A stretch of 64,000 nucleotides of DNA, from the NCBI GenBank assembly GCA_951799405.1, contig OX637343.1, positions 18,426,230-18,490,229 of the forward strand, in the 5' to 3' direction. Made by a program: the position numbers and the translations under genes. Each line of letters opens with the position of its first letter. Positions within the stretch are counted from its first letter, which is position 1. Below are positions 47,256 to 56,255 of this stretch, in pieces. Source of the DNA: Agapetus fuscipes. Taxonomy: Eukaryota > Arthropoda > Insecta > Trichoptera > Glossosomatidae. The notes beneath the pieces are model-generated. The model worked only from the letters and a program-made list of their open reading frames with translations, was not told where the DNA came from and did no database searches.

Positions 47256-50200
47256 ATGAAAATTCCGGCGACGCGCTCGAGTGATATAAAACCCGAAATG
47301 ATAAATAAAGATGAAGCCAACATTTCCAAGACAGATGTATCATGTTTACTTGTTTCTAAAGGTGAATATTCAAAACATTCAAACTCTCGTTATAATTATA
47401 CATAATCCTGTATAAATATAACCTATTAAAATTACAACTTGTTTACAGATGATGTTTTCCAAGGCGAGGTTGAAGCGGAGCTGGTGACCCTGCGCCACCC
47501 CGGCACGCAGAAGCTGTGCAAGTTCCTGATCAACAAGACGACCAGAGAGATCTATGAGCTGCAGACCTTCAAGGAGCCCTTCCGCTCTTGGTTCATAAAC
47601 AACAGAGTCAAGTCGGACGGGAAGTTCCACATATCTACTCCCATAGACCCGCTGTTCTTAAGTGAGCAGCGACATTGTTTAAAATTAGCATACTACTACT
47701 AGACTATAGATTATAGACATAGTTAGTTAATCTCATTAATATTGTAAATTATTGTTTACTCAGCCTTCACAAGAAATGAGTACCAGCCCCTCGGGAGCTG
47801 GGAAACCTCCACTTCAACTGAAGCGTAACGCCGGCTCCCTTACCTGTAACAATAAATAGGTTCCACTCGCCACATGTGACTCCTTCGGAGAAAACGCGGC
47901 AAGAAATTATACTCTGTGTGTAGCTTAGGGGCCGTCCATAAATTACGTCATCGATTTTTGCCGATTTTCGACCCCCCCCCCCCCTACAATCATCCTATAG
48001 CCATTATCTAATGACCCCTCCCCCCTCTTGCTGTAATAATGGATGAGCTTAATAATTAATAATGTTATATATCTTACATAATATTATGTATGTTTTGTAG
48101 AAATTGGTATTTACAAGAACGACGTCACTTTTGGTACTCGTTCGTCATTTGCCATCATCCGCAGACCAGACTCCCCCCCCCTTAATTCGAATGACGTAAT
48201 ATATGGACGGCCCCTTAGTAGTTTTTTTTAGTACCTAGTGCTAAAATATAAATTTATCGCAATTCATCCAATGGATACTTGAGTTGGTAGAATGCTTGCG
48301 TTCCGTGTCAGAGAGCCTAGAGAGCTTCCATCTCCACCAGGGATGCCATAAAATGACTTCCGTGTCTATTTCAAACCCCAAAACAAAATACCGGGAAGGT
48401 TTACTCATGAAAATCAGTCTCCTCGGCGCTTGGAGACCATCCTTTCAAATGAATAAGGCAGTCTGCTTTACCTGTGGAATTAAATAAGTTTCTCCGTTGG
48501 GGACAATGCGAGGAGAAATGTGAACTTGTATTTCTGTGTGCAGTAATGCTGTAGTGTGGCCATGCGCTGCACCATGTTGGTGAATGGTGGCGCCTGCAGT
48601 GCACTTGCAGATCTCCTGGTTGGCAGCCCTGCTCCTGAGACTGATTCCCAGCATCCTCTCTTCAATGGCTGTACAAGCTGTACAATTCAAGCTAAACAAT
48701 TAAATACATTTGTATTGAATGTATTACATTTTACTTGATGTTGCAGTTCTTCCGCTGCTGAAAGAGCAATGTGTCAGTCGGGCAGTTCCCCTGGAGCACC
48801 TGCTGGCCTCACACCCTGACACCGACCTCAAGCAGCTGGGCCTCCTCAACCTCAACCTCAGCTCTGTGGGGGAACTCAAGGTAGCTCCCTCTCCCTACAA
48901 GTACCTCAGCTCTGTGGGGGAACTCAAGGTAGCTCCCTCTCCCTACAAGTACCTCAGCTCTGTGGGGGAACTCAAGGTAGCTCCCTCTCCCTACAAGTAC
49001 CTCAGCTCTGTGGGGGAACTCAAGGTAGCTCCCTCTCCCTACAAGTACCTCAGCTCTGTGGGGGAACTCAAGGTAGCTTCCTCTCCCTACAAGTATCTCA
49101 GCTCTGTGGGGGAACTCAAGGTACTCCCTCTCCCTACAAGTACCTCAGCTCTGTGGGGGAACTCAAGGTACTCCCTCTCCCTACAAGCACCTCAGCTCTG
49201 TGGGGGAACTCAAGGTACTCCCTCTCCCTACAAGCACCTCAGCTCTGTGGGGGAACTCAAGGTAGCTCCCTCTCCCTACAAGTACCTCAGCTCTGTGGGG
49301 GAACTCAAGGTACTCCCTCTCCCTACAAGCACCTCAGCTCTGTGGGGGAACTCAAGGTACTCCCTCTCCCTACAAGCACCTCAGCTCTGTGGGGGAACTC
49401 AAGGTAGCTCCCTCTCCCTACAAGCACCTCAGCTCTGTGGGGGAACTCAAGGTAGCTCCCTCTCCCTACAAGCACCTCAGCTCTGTGGGGGAACTCAAGG
49501 TAGCTCCCTCTCCCTACAAGTATCTCAGGGCTGTTAGGTTGCCGCAGCCCTGCGCAGATGCCTGGTATCCACAGCTAAAGGTTGACAGAGTGAGTAGTGG
49601 CCCGCTACTCCCTTTGTCCAAGTTTCTCATCCATGCAACAAAACCATCCAAACAAAACATCTTAACATTGAAAAATTATAATTGGCCTTAAATTTTGTAA
49701 ACTTTTTTTTTATAAAATAGATTTGTGGAAAGGAATGCAATCCACCAACCTATTTTGCCTGGCCAGTTGTCTTCATGTAAAAGCAGAAGCTTGTGTGCAT
49801 GCAATGGCATCTGTTGAACCAGGGTCGAAGTTTGGTCAAGTGGGCTAGACGCAAGATTCGAACCAACGTTATCCGGTTCCAAATACCGCGACTCTACCCT
49901 TCGGCCATAATACCGACATCCTTTCTTTGTAATTATGTATGCTGTAATAAAAAAAAGCCTTCATGAACTCGGATCAGAAACAGACTTTTCACTCCAGACC
50001 ATTCTGCCTGGATCTTCTATGGATTACCGGACAAAATGTTTGAAGGCTTGCATACATCCCTGGACTCCATCCCTGGTAATGCAGAGACGAACTGGGCAGA
50101 ATGTGTCTATTCTGTAACGGGCCCTCAGAGAACAGACAAGGTACAAAAAGGTTTCCCAAACCACTTTCAGCTGTGATAATAATATAGGTGATTTCCTTGG

Positions 50201-52506
50201 TGAGCTGTTATTATGTAAAACACAGTAGGACGAGCCTGGTTGTCGCTGTAGAAAGCAACAGTGCTCAAGCAAGACCTGGTTGCTGGAAGGCTGTAAGGAC
50301 CTGACCAGACCTGACGACCTTGGTGTTGCCATGTTGCAGGGCCCAGCCGACTTGTCCGCCTACAAGTATGACGAGGAGAAGACCCTGCAGTGGCTGGAGA
50401 AGAAAGTGAAGCGCGTCTATTACTGCATTAAAGACAAGCTGATGCACGTCAAGGTGGGAGCCGTGTCCGCCACGTTTGTCACTTCCGACGCTAAACGGGA
50501 AGACAACGATGACAAAGGTAACAAACATGCATGGCTCTGTTTCTCCCTCCAATGGTACAACAGCTTAAGGGAAGCCGTAGTCTTACACACACTGTGTCTG
50601 CAAGTGTTTCTCCCTCCAATGGTACAACAGCTTAAGGGAAGCCGTAGTCTTACACACACTGTGTCTGCAAGTGTTTCTCCCTCCAATGGTACAACAGCTT
50701 AAGGGAAGCCGTAGTCTTACACACACTGTGTCTGCAAGTGTTTCTCCCTCCAATGGTACAACAGCTTAAGGGAAGCCGTAGTCTTACACACACTGTGTCT
50801 GCAAGTGTTTCTCCCTCCAATGGTACAACAGCTTAAGGGAAGCCGTAGTCTTACACACACTGTGTCTGCAAGTGTTTCTCCCTCCAATGGTACAACAGCC
50901 TAAGGGAAGCCGTAATCTTACACACACTGGGTCTGCAAGTGTTTCTGTCCCTTGCAGCTTCGCAAAAAAACGCAACTAAGCTACACATATAGTGTAACTT
51001 CTTGCCGTGTTATCCCCGAAGGGGTCGCATGTGGCGAGCTGAACCTATTTATTTTTACAGGTAAGGGGGCCGGCCTTACGCCATCCACTTCAGTTGAAAT
51101 GGGGGTTTCCCAGCTCCCGAGGGGGCTGGTACTCATTTCTTGTGAAGGCTGAGTAAACCTTGCCGGTATTTTTATTATGGGGTTTGAATTAAACACCGAA
51201 ATAGGAAATCATTTCTGACACCCTCCTCGGTGGGATTCGAACCCGAGCTCACGGGGTAGAATGCAAGCACTCTACCAACTGAGCTATTGACCGGACTATC
51301 GAGCTTCAACATCTAAAAATCAGAAAACTGGTCTTAGGGCCTTTTCACACACAACGCATTCACTCTGGATTGTTGATGGACTAGTAGACATGCTGTGTAA
51401 AAGCTTCATGTACTAGTGACTCCCAACCCGGCGTCGGATAGAAAGAAAACATACCGCGAAGACAAACAAAAAAAAAACAAAGACAAATCGCGCAGAATGT
51501 GTCTGGTGTGTAATGACCCCCTTTGCCACTAAAACAGCTGGACATAGGATCTAAGTAAAAGCTATATGTTTAAAATATGACTTTTTGTATTTCTTTTAAT
51601 TAAAACACACATTTTTATGGGAAGGTTCTACTTAATCGGTATTTTTCTTTGTCAGAAATCTGCTGTAAGAGCGCAGTTTCTATAATCTAAGATATAATCC
51701 AACATTTAAAACTCATATTAAGGGCATGCCCACAAACAGACATGTGTAAGTTTGCGCTTACAAATGCTGAATGTGTCCTTACAAATTAAAAATAGTTATG
51801 CCATTATTCTTTTTACAATTTACAACCATCATCATTTTGGCCGGCTAAAACTCCTTTTCAACTTCACATATGGCCACATTAAAGGTAAAACAGAACAAGT
51901 GCTGATTCACTGATTTGAGAAATCTTGAATAAAACATTTTATTGGGCGTAACTTCTCATAGGAAGTGAACTAATTATAAGGAAGTGCTCATGAAAACCTT
52001 CTAAACTATAGGTTTTTCACATTTTAAATCTTCCAGATAATGGAAAAAAGGTGCATTTATTGAAGAAACCCATGTTAGCTTAAAATGTCACTAATTCAAT
52101 TTTATCTTTAAGATATAGTCATAGATGTATTGAACATCTTGTATTAGTGTTGTTTGTGGTTGCAGAGGCTTGTATGAAGTACGCATTCGGGATAGTCTGT
52201 GAGTATCTGGACGAGGGATTATGCGCGGCTCTCATGAGCAAACTCAACATCAGAGCTGAGATCCGGACCATCAATAACAACAAGCGCAAGTCAGAGGCTG
52301 GTGGGGACCATGACAATGAGAAGAAAAAGTCTAAAACAGAAGAGAATCCTGGCTGCACCGAGGAAGAAGTCAAGAGTGTATTTTTTGATAATGCGGCGAC
52401 ACAGAAGAAAGTCTTGAAGCCCGCAGTGCTGACAACAAAAGAAAAACAAATGCAGAAGGCGGCCAGCGGAACCAAAAGTATCATGTCATTCTTTTCTAAG
52501 AAATGA
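47256..52506 (+). CDS. RNASEH2B: Ribonuclease H2 subunit B (non-catalytic), multi-exon
   Basis: Seen: exons 47256-47361, 47449-47661, 48747-48880, 50340-50517 and 52166-52506, all GT-AG with matching phase (323 residues). An optional small in-phase exon at 49548-49589 would give 337. The human protein has 312. Exon 2 carries the triple-barrel region with SWFIN and TPIDPLFL; exon 4 carries AYKYDEEKTLQWLEKKV; exon 5 carries the YAFGIVCEYL helix and a lysine-rich tail. The C-terminus TKSIMSFFSKK matches the PIP-box of the family (human MKSIDTFF), which binds PCNA. Known role: a scaffold of the RNase H2 heterotrimer, which removes ribonucleotides from DNA and RNA-DNA hybrids in the nucleus. Uncertain: the end of exon 3, because the 48-bp minisatellite begins exactly there and repeats its splice donor. 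Otherwise the gene looks intact. It is divergent from RFC4, which loads the PCNA that its PIP-box would bind. Confidence 0.9.
47750..47937 (+). mobile_element. SINE family B, 5'-truncated and cut by a MITE
   Basis: GTTTACTCAGCCTTCACAAG through TGTGTAGCTTA, then the Harbinger-like MITE. In an RNASEH2B intron. Confidence 0.8.
47938..48214. mobile_element. MITE, Harbinger-like
   Basis: GGGGCCGTCCATAAATTACG at the left and the reverse complement TGGACGGCCCC at the right, flanked by TTA on both sides. Inserted in a family B SINE within an RNASEH2B intron. Confidence 0.75.
48270..48545 (+). mobile_element. SINE family B, diverged
   Basis: GGATACTTGAGTTGGTAGAATGC head and CGGGAAGGTTTACTCA body; much changed from the others. 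Confidence 0.6.
48860..49530 (+). repeat. 48/47-bp minisatellite at the exon 3 boundary of RNASEH2B (about 14 units)
   Basis: About fourteen copies of a unit containing CTCTGTGGGGGAACTCAAGG. Units are 48 bp, or 47 bp where one base of GGTAGCTCCC is missing. The first copy is the end of exon 3. Every unit carries a possible donor (AAG/GTAGCT) and a possible acceptor (TACCTCAG/CT). The 48-bp units read in frame as SSVGELKVAPSPYKYL; the first 47-bp unit breaks that frame. Confidence 0.9.
49548..49589 (+). CDS. RNASEH2B: Candidate 14-codon exon of RNASEH2B after the minisatellite
   Basis: The stretch is preceded by a GCCGCAG acceptor and followed by a strong GTGAGT donor. It is in phase with both exon 3 (ending GELK) and exon 4 (starting GPADL), and would encode PCADAWYPQLKVDR. 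A shorter version could start at the CCACAG acceptor and encode LKVDR. It would supply the linker expected between exons 3 and 4, but the alignment there is weak. Confidence 0.4.
49705..49920 (-). mobile_element. SINE family D
   Basis: Reverse of the same family: CAACTGGCCAGG read on the minus strand, GGTTCGAATC B box, and a T-rich left edge matching the poly(A) tail. In an RNASEH2B intron. Confidence 0.8.
50190..50300 (-). mobile_element. SINE family C tail fragment before RNASEH2B exon 4
   Basis: TTGTCGCTGTAGAAAGC and CTCAAGCAAGACCTGGTTG match the body in reverse; it ends about 40 bp before the exon 4 acceptor. Confidence 0.6.
50542..50943 (+). repeat. 67-bp tandem repeat, six copies, RNASEH2B intron
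   Basis: Copies start at 50542, 50609, 50676, 50743, 50810 and 50877 (period 67), each beginning TCTCCCTCCAATGG. The array begins 24 bp after the exon 4 donor and is nearly homogeneous, so it is young. It ends against a minus-strand SINE (family B). Confidence 0.9.
50967..51297 (-). mobile_element. SINE family B, full
   Basis: AACGCAACTAAGCTACAC at the left edge, GGATTCGAACCCGAG and GAGCTATTGACCGGAC at the right. Confidence 0.9.
51680..51790 (-). mobile_element. SINE-like family A, 3' half
   Basis: TATAATCTAAGATATAATCC and GCCCACAAACAGACATGTG. Confidence 0.7.
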
Positions 52507-52509
52507 TTT

Positions 52510-52840
52510 CCTTTATATACGGGCTGCCATGGAGTTGGAACAAAAATAACTATTGTTTGCCTGGTTGTTTCTCAAATCATCATTAATAGCACGAAGACCC
52601 GGGACAGGTCTCAGCTTCCTTGATCAACTGCAGGCTTTTTGCCACCGCTGTCTGTCCAACGCCAGTCCCGTACTCCGACCAAACAGCAGTCTTCCACCAC
52701 TCCGTCCAGCCACCTTAACCTGGGTCTCCCACTGTCCTGCGCCCTTTGGGTCTGTCATTACAGCCATCTTTTCTATTAGATAGCTAGCTGGGTCACCTTT
52801 GCAGGATAGGACCCAGCCAATGCAGTCTGCTGACTTATTG
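52510..52840. other. Region 3' of RNASEH2B
   Basis: No AATAAA close to the stop. The C/T-rich stretch 52590-52740 looks like repeat DNA but is not identified. Confidence 0.4.
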
Positions 52841-52841
52841 A

Positions 52842-53125
52842 CCTGTCAGTAGCTCAGTTGGTAGAGTGGTTGCATTCCATGACACAAGTTCGGGTTTGAA
52901 CCCCACCGAGGGCTTATTTCAAACCCACTACTGGCAAGGCTTACTCAGCCTTCACAAGAAATGGGTAAAAGCCTCTTTGGTAGCTGAGAAGCCCCCACTC
53001 CAACTGAAGTGGTTGGCGTAAGTCGGCTCGCTTACCCTTAAAAGTAAATAGGTTTCACTCGCTCCATGCAATGCCTTGGGGAAAAATGTGACTAAAAGTT
53101 ACATCATACGTGTAGCTTCTTAGAG
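52842..53125 (+). mobile_element. SINE family B, diverged
   Basis: CTGTCAGTAGCTCAGTTGG, GGGTTTGAACCCC and GGCAAGGCTTACTCAGCC. Confidence 0.75.
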
Positions 53126-53244
53126 CGCAAAGCCACATCAACATCTTTTTACCAAAAATCTAACTAGTATTCTTATTTTAGTTGTTTGATGCCTCACTTC
53201 TAACCCTAGTAACATAGACCTGTTATATCACCCCACCAGCTTGT

Positions 53245-53315
53245 GGGAATGCATTTATTATGAATCTCAAATGATGCATATCTTTGCAGCTTAGATTTAG
53301 ATTTAGATTTAGACC
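53245..53315 (+). mobile_element. SINE-like family A, 3' end
   Basis: GCTTGTGGGAATGCATTTAT, then an AGATTT tail repeated instead of TTAGAT. Confidence 0.65.
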
Positions 53316-53554
53316 AGGGAAATTTAGAATGTTCCGACTCCATTCCTTCTGCAGCTCTGCGAACTAAGCGCCTTTTCATCAACTCATCGCTTTATGCTTT
53401 ATGTGAATGAGCTTTTAAATTACTAGTATGCAGTGGCGACTCTAACCAAAACTTGGGGTGGGGATGACCTTGAAAATTAATCGTTTACTGACCTGGCTAC
53501 ACTTCACCCATTGTCTTATAACTCAATGACTACACCAGACACCTGGTCACATCT

Positions 53555-53640
53555 GGGCCACCATCACCACCCTAATTCTTACCTACCAAATATTGGTAAT
53601 ATTTGTATGAAGACTAATCAGCTGTTCAATTGCGGCCGTC
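53555..53640. mobile_element. Partial copy of the 9.6-kb MITE
   Basis: TAATTCTTACCTACCAAATA, then TTTGTATGAAGACTAATCAG and GCGGCCGTCA; one arm only. Confidence 0.6.
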
Positions 53641-53654
53641 ACTGTGAGTACTTA

Positions 53655-53950
53655 TATGTTTATATTTTGTATTGTTTGTGTATTAACACTGAAAATTCAT
53701 AATGTTTAGTTTACAATTTTTTGAAGGAATTCAAAGAAAACACTGTTTATTTTCACTCAAATATATTTAAAAAGATTAAAATCTTTAAATAAATTACAAA
53801 CGCGTTTTCGACCTAGTAGGTGATGGATGACCTACTAGGTCGAAAACGCGTTTGTAATTTATTTAAAGATTTTAATCTTTTTAAATATATTTGAGTGAAA
53901 ATAAACAGTGTTTTCTTTGAATTCCTTCAAAAAATTGTAAACTAAACTTA
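53655..53950. mobile_element. Penelope-type fold-back element, second copy
   Basis: Inverted arms around 53705-53820 and 53830-53945 with the core CCTACTAGGTCGAAAACGCG, preceded by the same GTTTGTGTATTAACACTG end as the copy at 38.5 kb. It lies downstream of RNASEH2B. Confidence 0.75.
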
Positions 53951-53954
53951 TATG

Positions 53955-55060
53955 TTTGTTTTTGAAGTATAATTTTTAATTGTTCAAGTGATATTATGTA
54001 GGAGTTTTTATTTCATTATTATTTTTCTTCAATTAAAAATTAAAATTCAAATCTATGTCTATTTTTGCTTTTTAATGTTTTGTCTTATCAAATCCATATT
54101 AATTGAATCATGGATTCCAACAATATTCATGATTTTTTTTTAAATGTTGATTTCTCAAAATTGACCCAGCACAAATTCCATAGACAAAACAATATTGAGG
54201 TCACATGCCGGGTTGCTAGGGAAAAAACGAAGTTTAACTATTGTGTAAAGAACTATTTTGTTATTGATTGCTAAAGACCGTTGTCACATGGCCCCTGACT
54301 TGTCCACTGAGAAATATCTAGATGTGATTTTGTGCTGAGTCCGTGACTTTATGATCCTATTATTGTAGAAATAAGTTCTCATTTTATAATTTTGTAGTTA
54401 CCATTGTTGAAAGTATTTTTGTATGAAAAAGAAAGTAAAAAATATATTTGAAAAAAAATAAACTTGATTTTTCTTGTATCAAAAATTGGCCATCAATAAC
54501 CTAAGCTGCAAAGATATATTGACATTTGAGGCGCCTATTAAGCACACCCACAAGTAGACATGCCCTTATACATGCAGCATACATACTTACAAAATAACAT
54601 GAACCTCACACCTGCCGCTTTTCGCTGAAACGGGGTGGCACAGGTAAAAGTGAACCAATTTTTACACCATGAGGTCAGTCTCTACAAACCTATTTGCCAA
54701 GGGAAGGAATATTTATTGATTTTCGGTTAAAATTAAAATTCTGAGCTGCCTCGGAAAAATCAAGTCTTCAAATCCGTGAGATAGTTAATGTTTCATAACA
54801 AAAATAAAATGGAGACGCATAGACCGGCGCCAAAGGGAGCTGAGTGTGCACAATATGAGGAGCGCATTCTGTGAACAGTTTTGAACTCAGAAAAGCTTGC
54901 AGATTATGGTTCTGAATGTTGCCAGGAGGTTTTCTGGTCTAATTTTTTTTATACCCCACCCCCTTGGAAATCAAGGAATTGTAGTGGGCCCATGCCTAGG
55001 AAACTTAGGGCATATTTTGGTTCCTGGCAACATTATTTGGGTAGTTATTCACAGTCACGG
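53955..55060. other. No gene seen
   Basis: AT-rich, with a relative of the 11770 repeat at 54200-54300 (GCCGGGTTGCTAGGG) and an old family A SINE. Confidence 0.5.
54498..54705 (-). mobile_element. SINE-like family A, old copy
   Basis: CTAAGCTGCAAAGATATATTG, CTGAAACGGGGTGGCAC and CCTATTTGCCAAGG; many changes. Confidence 0.65.
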
Positions 55061-55214
55061 TTTCTCCGACCAATCAGAGCTCCGATTGGGTCACATGTCT
55101 GGTCACGAGGTATACCGCCAGTCCCCATGTGGCGGCCATTTGTGTTTTTGCAATCTACGCAAGGAGCGCTTCCCTTTTGAAAATTCTTTAAATTTTGTGA
55201 TTTGGCAATTTACA

Positions 55215-55264
55215 ATGTCCAGTCGCCGTTGTTGTGTACCTCATTGTTTTAATACGGAGTTAAA
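55215..55264 (+). CDS. Possible first exon of a THAP-domain protein
   Basis: ATG followed by SSRRCCVPHCFNTEL, the start of a THAP zinc finger (C-x2-4-C), then a possible donor AA/GTAATC. Upstream at 55070-55095 are paired CCAAT boxes (CCAATCAGAGCTCCGATTGG) and a YY1-like GGCGGCCATT at 55130. No second exon is found in the window, so it may be a gene start continuing elsewhere, or a P-element or THAP relic. Confidence 0.35.
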
Positions 55265-55431
55265 GTAATCGGATTCGTTTCTATTTCACGATTAGTAATG
55301 TACTTACTGGAAAAAACAAAAAGTTTGGGTGAACTGTACTTTTTGTATGAAATGAAGGACTGTACTTTTTGTATGAAATGAAGAACTGTTTTTTTAGAAA
55401 AGTTGTACTTTATAAGTGTGAAATGTGTCTT

Positions 55432-55498
55432 CTTGTGGGAATACATTTAGTGTAAATCTTAAATGTGATATATCTTTTCAACATCAGATTATGGACAT
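55432..55498 (+). mobile_element. SINE-like family A, 3' end
   Basis: CTTGTGGGAATACATTTAG, ATATCTTTTCAACATCAGAT. Confidence 0.55.
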
Positions 55499-55499
55499 A

Positions 55500-55915
55500 A
55501 TTATTAAATTTGAATTGAGCAAGTCACAATGTATATATTATGATAGAAAAATAAGTAATAACACATTAAAAAAGAAGAAAATGTATTTATAACATAAATG
55601 TAATTTATAATCAATTGTTGTAATGTAATTAAGTTGTGCTATTTTAAGTTTTTTTTTTAAATAAAATATGTTTTACCATCTTCAATTGTTTTTATTTACT
55701 TCGCCAACTGAGTAGAACAGTAATAATATAGAATGATATTATGATGATAATTTAGTATTGTCTAGACACGTAGGGTAGTTACTGGCGCTACCCATCGTTT
55801 CATATATAAATAATACTACTTGGTTACATTTTTTTTGTTCTAAGACCGCCCTCTATAAACCTACATACTCTGTGAGTGGGCCAATTCCTTACAACAATGT
55901 TAATCTTTGTTTTAT
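55500..55915. other. No gene seen
   Basis: AT-rich spacer before the hairpin repeat and the TTAGG array. Confidence 0.6.
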
Positions 55916-55916
55916 T

Positions 55917-56090
55917 GACGTATTCGTCTGTTGAGAAGGATCCTGTGGGCTCCTTGAGAAGGATCCTGTGGGCTCCTTGAGAAGGATCCTGTGGGCCCCT
56001 TGAGAAGGATCCTGTGGGGGTAGTAGTGTTTGGTCAGCATTTATCCATACATATGAGCCCACAGGATCCTTCTCAACAGACGAATACGTC
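55917..56090. repeat. Tandem GGATCCTGTGGG repeat enclosed in a 36-bp perfect inverted repeat
   Basis: The arms 55917-55952 and 56055-56090 are exact reverse complements (outer end GACGTATTCGTC). Between them, a 25-bp unit containing GAGAAGGATCCTGTGGG is repeated, four copies in all. The block could extrude a hairpin. It lies 55 bp before the first TTAGG block. No coding is seen. Confidence 0.9.
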
Positions 56091-56144
56091 CAGGTCCACT
56101 GACTGGGCTTTTATACAATTTGGGCAGCTGATCTCCCCCTGGAG

Positions 56145-56166
56145 GGTAGGTTAGGTTAGGTTAGGT
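56145..56166 (+). repeat. TTAGG telomere-type repeats, first block
   Basis: GGTAGG followed by GTTAG-register repeats, about four units, ending in TTTTTTC. The 70 bp after it are T-rich sequence of unknown origin. Confidence 0.8.
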
Positions 56167-56239
56167 TTTTTCTTTCTTTTATTGTTCCTCAAAATGACCT
56201 CTTCCATAGGGAAAGAGACCTTATAACATAGTTATTCTT

Positions 56240-56255
56240 AGTTAGGTTAGGTTAG
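56240..56255 (+). repeat. TTAGG repeats, second block
   Basis: Three units (GTTAGGTTAGGTTAG), directly at the 5' truncation point of the first retrotransposon copy. Confidence 0.8.

Noticed and set aside
48719..49537. A single-exon 272-residue repeat protein
   Set aside because: It starts in an intron of RNASEH2B, contains exon 3 in frame, and is then sustained by the minisatellite.
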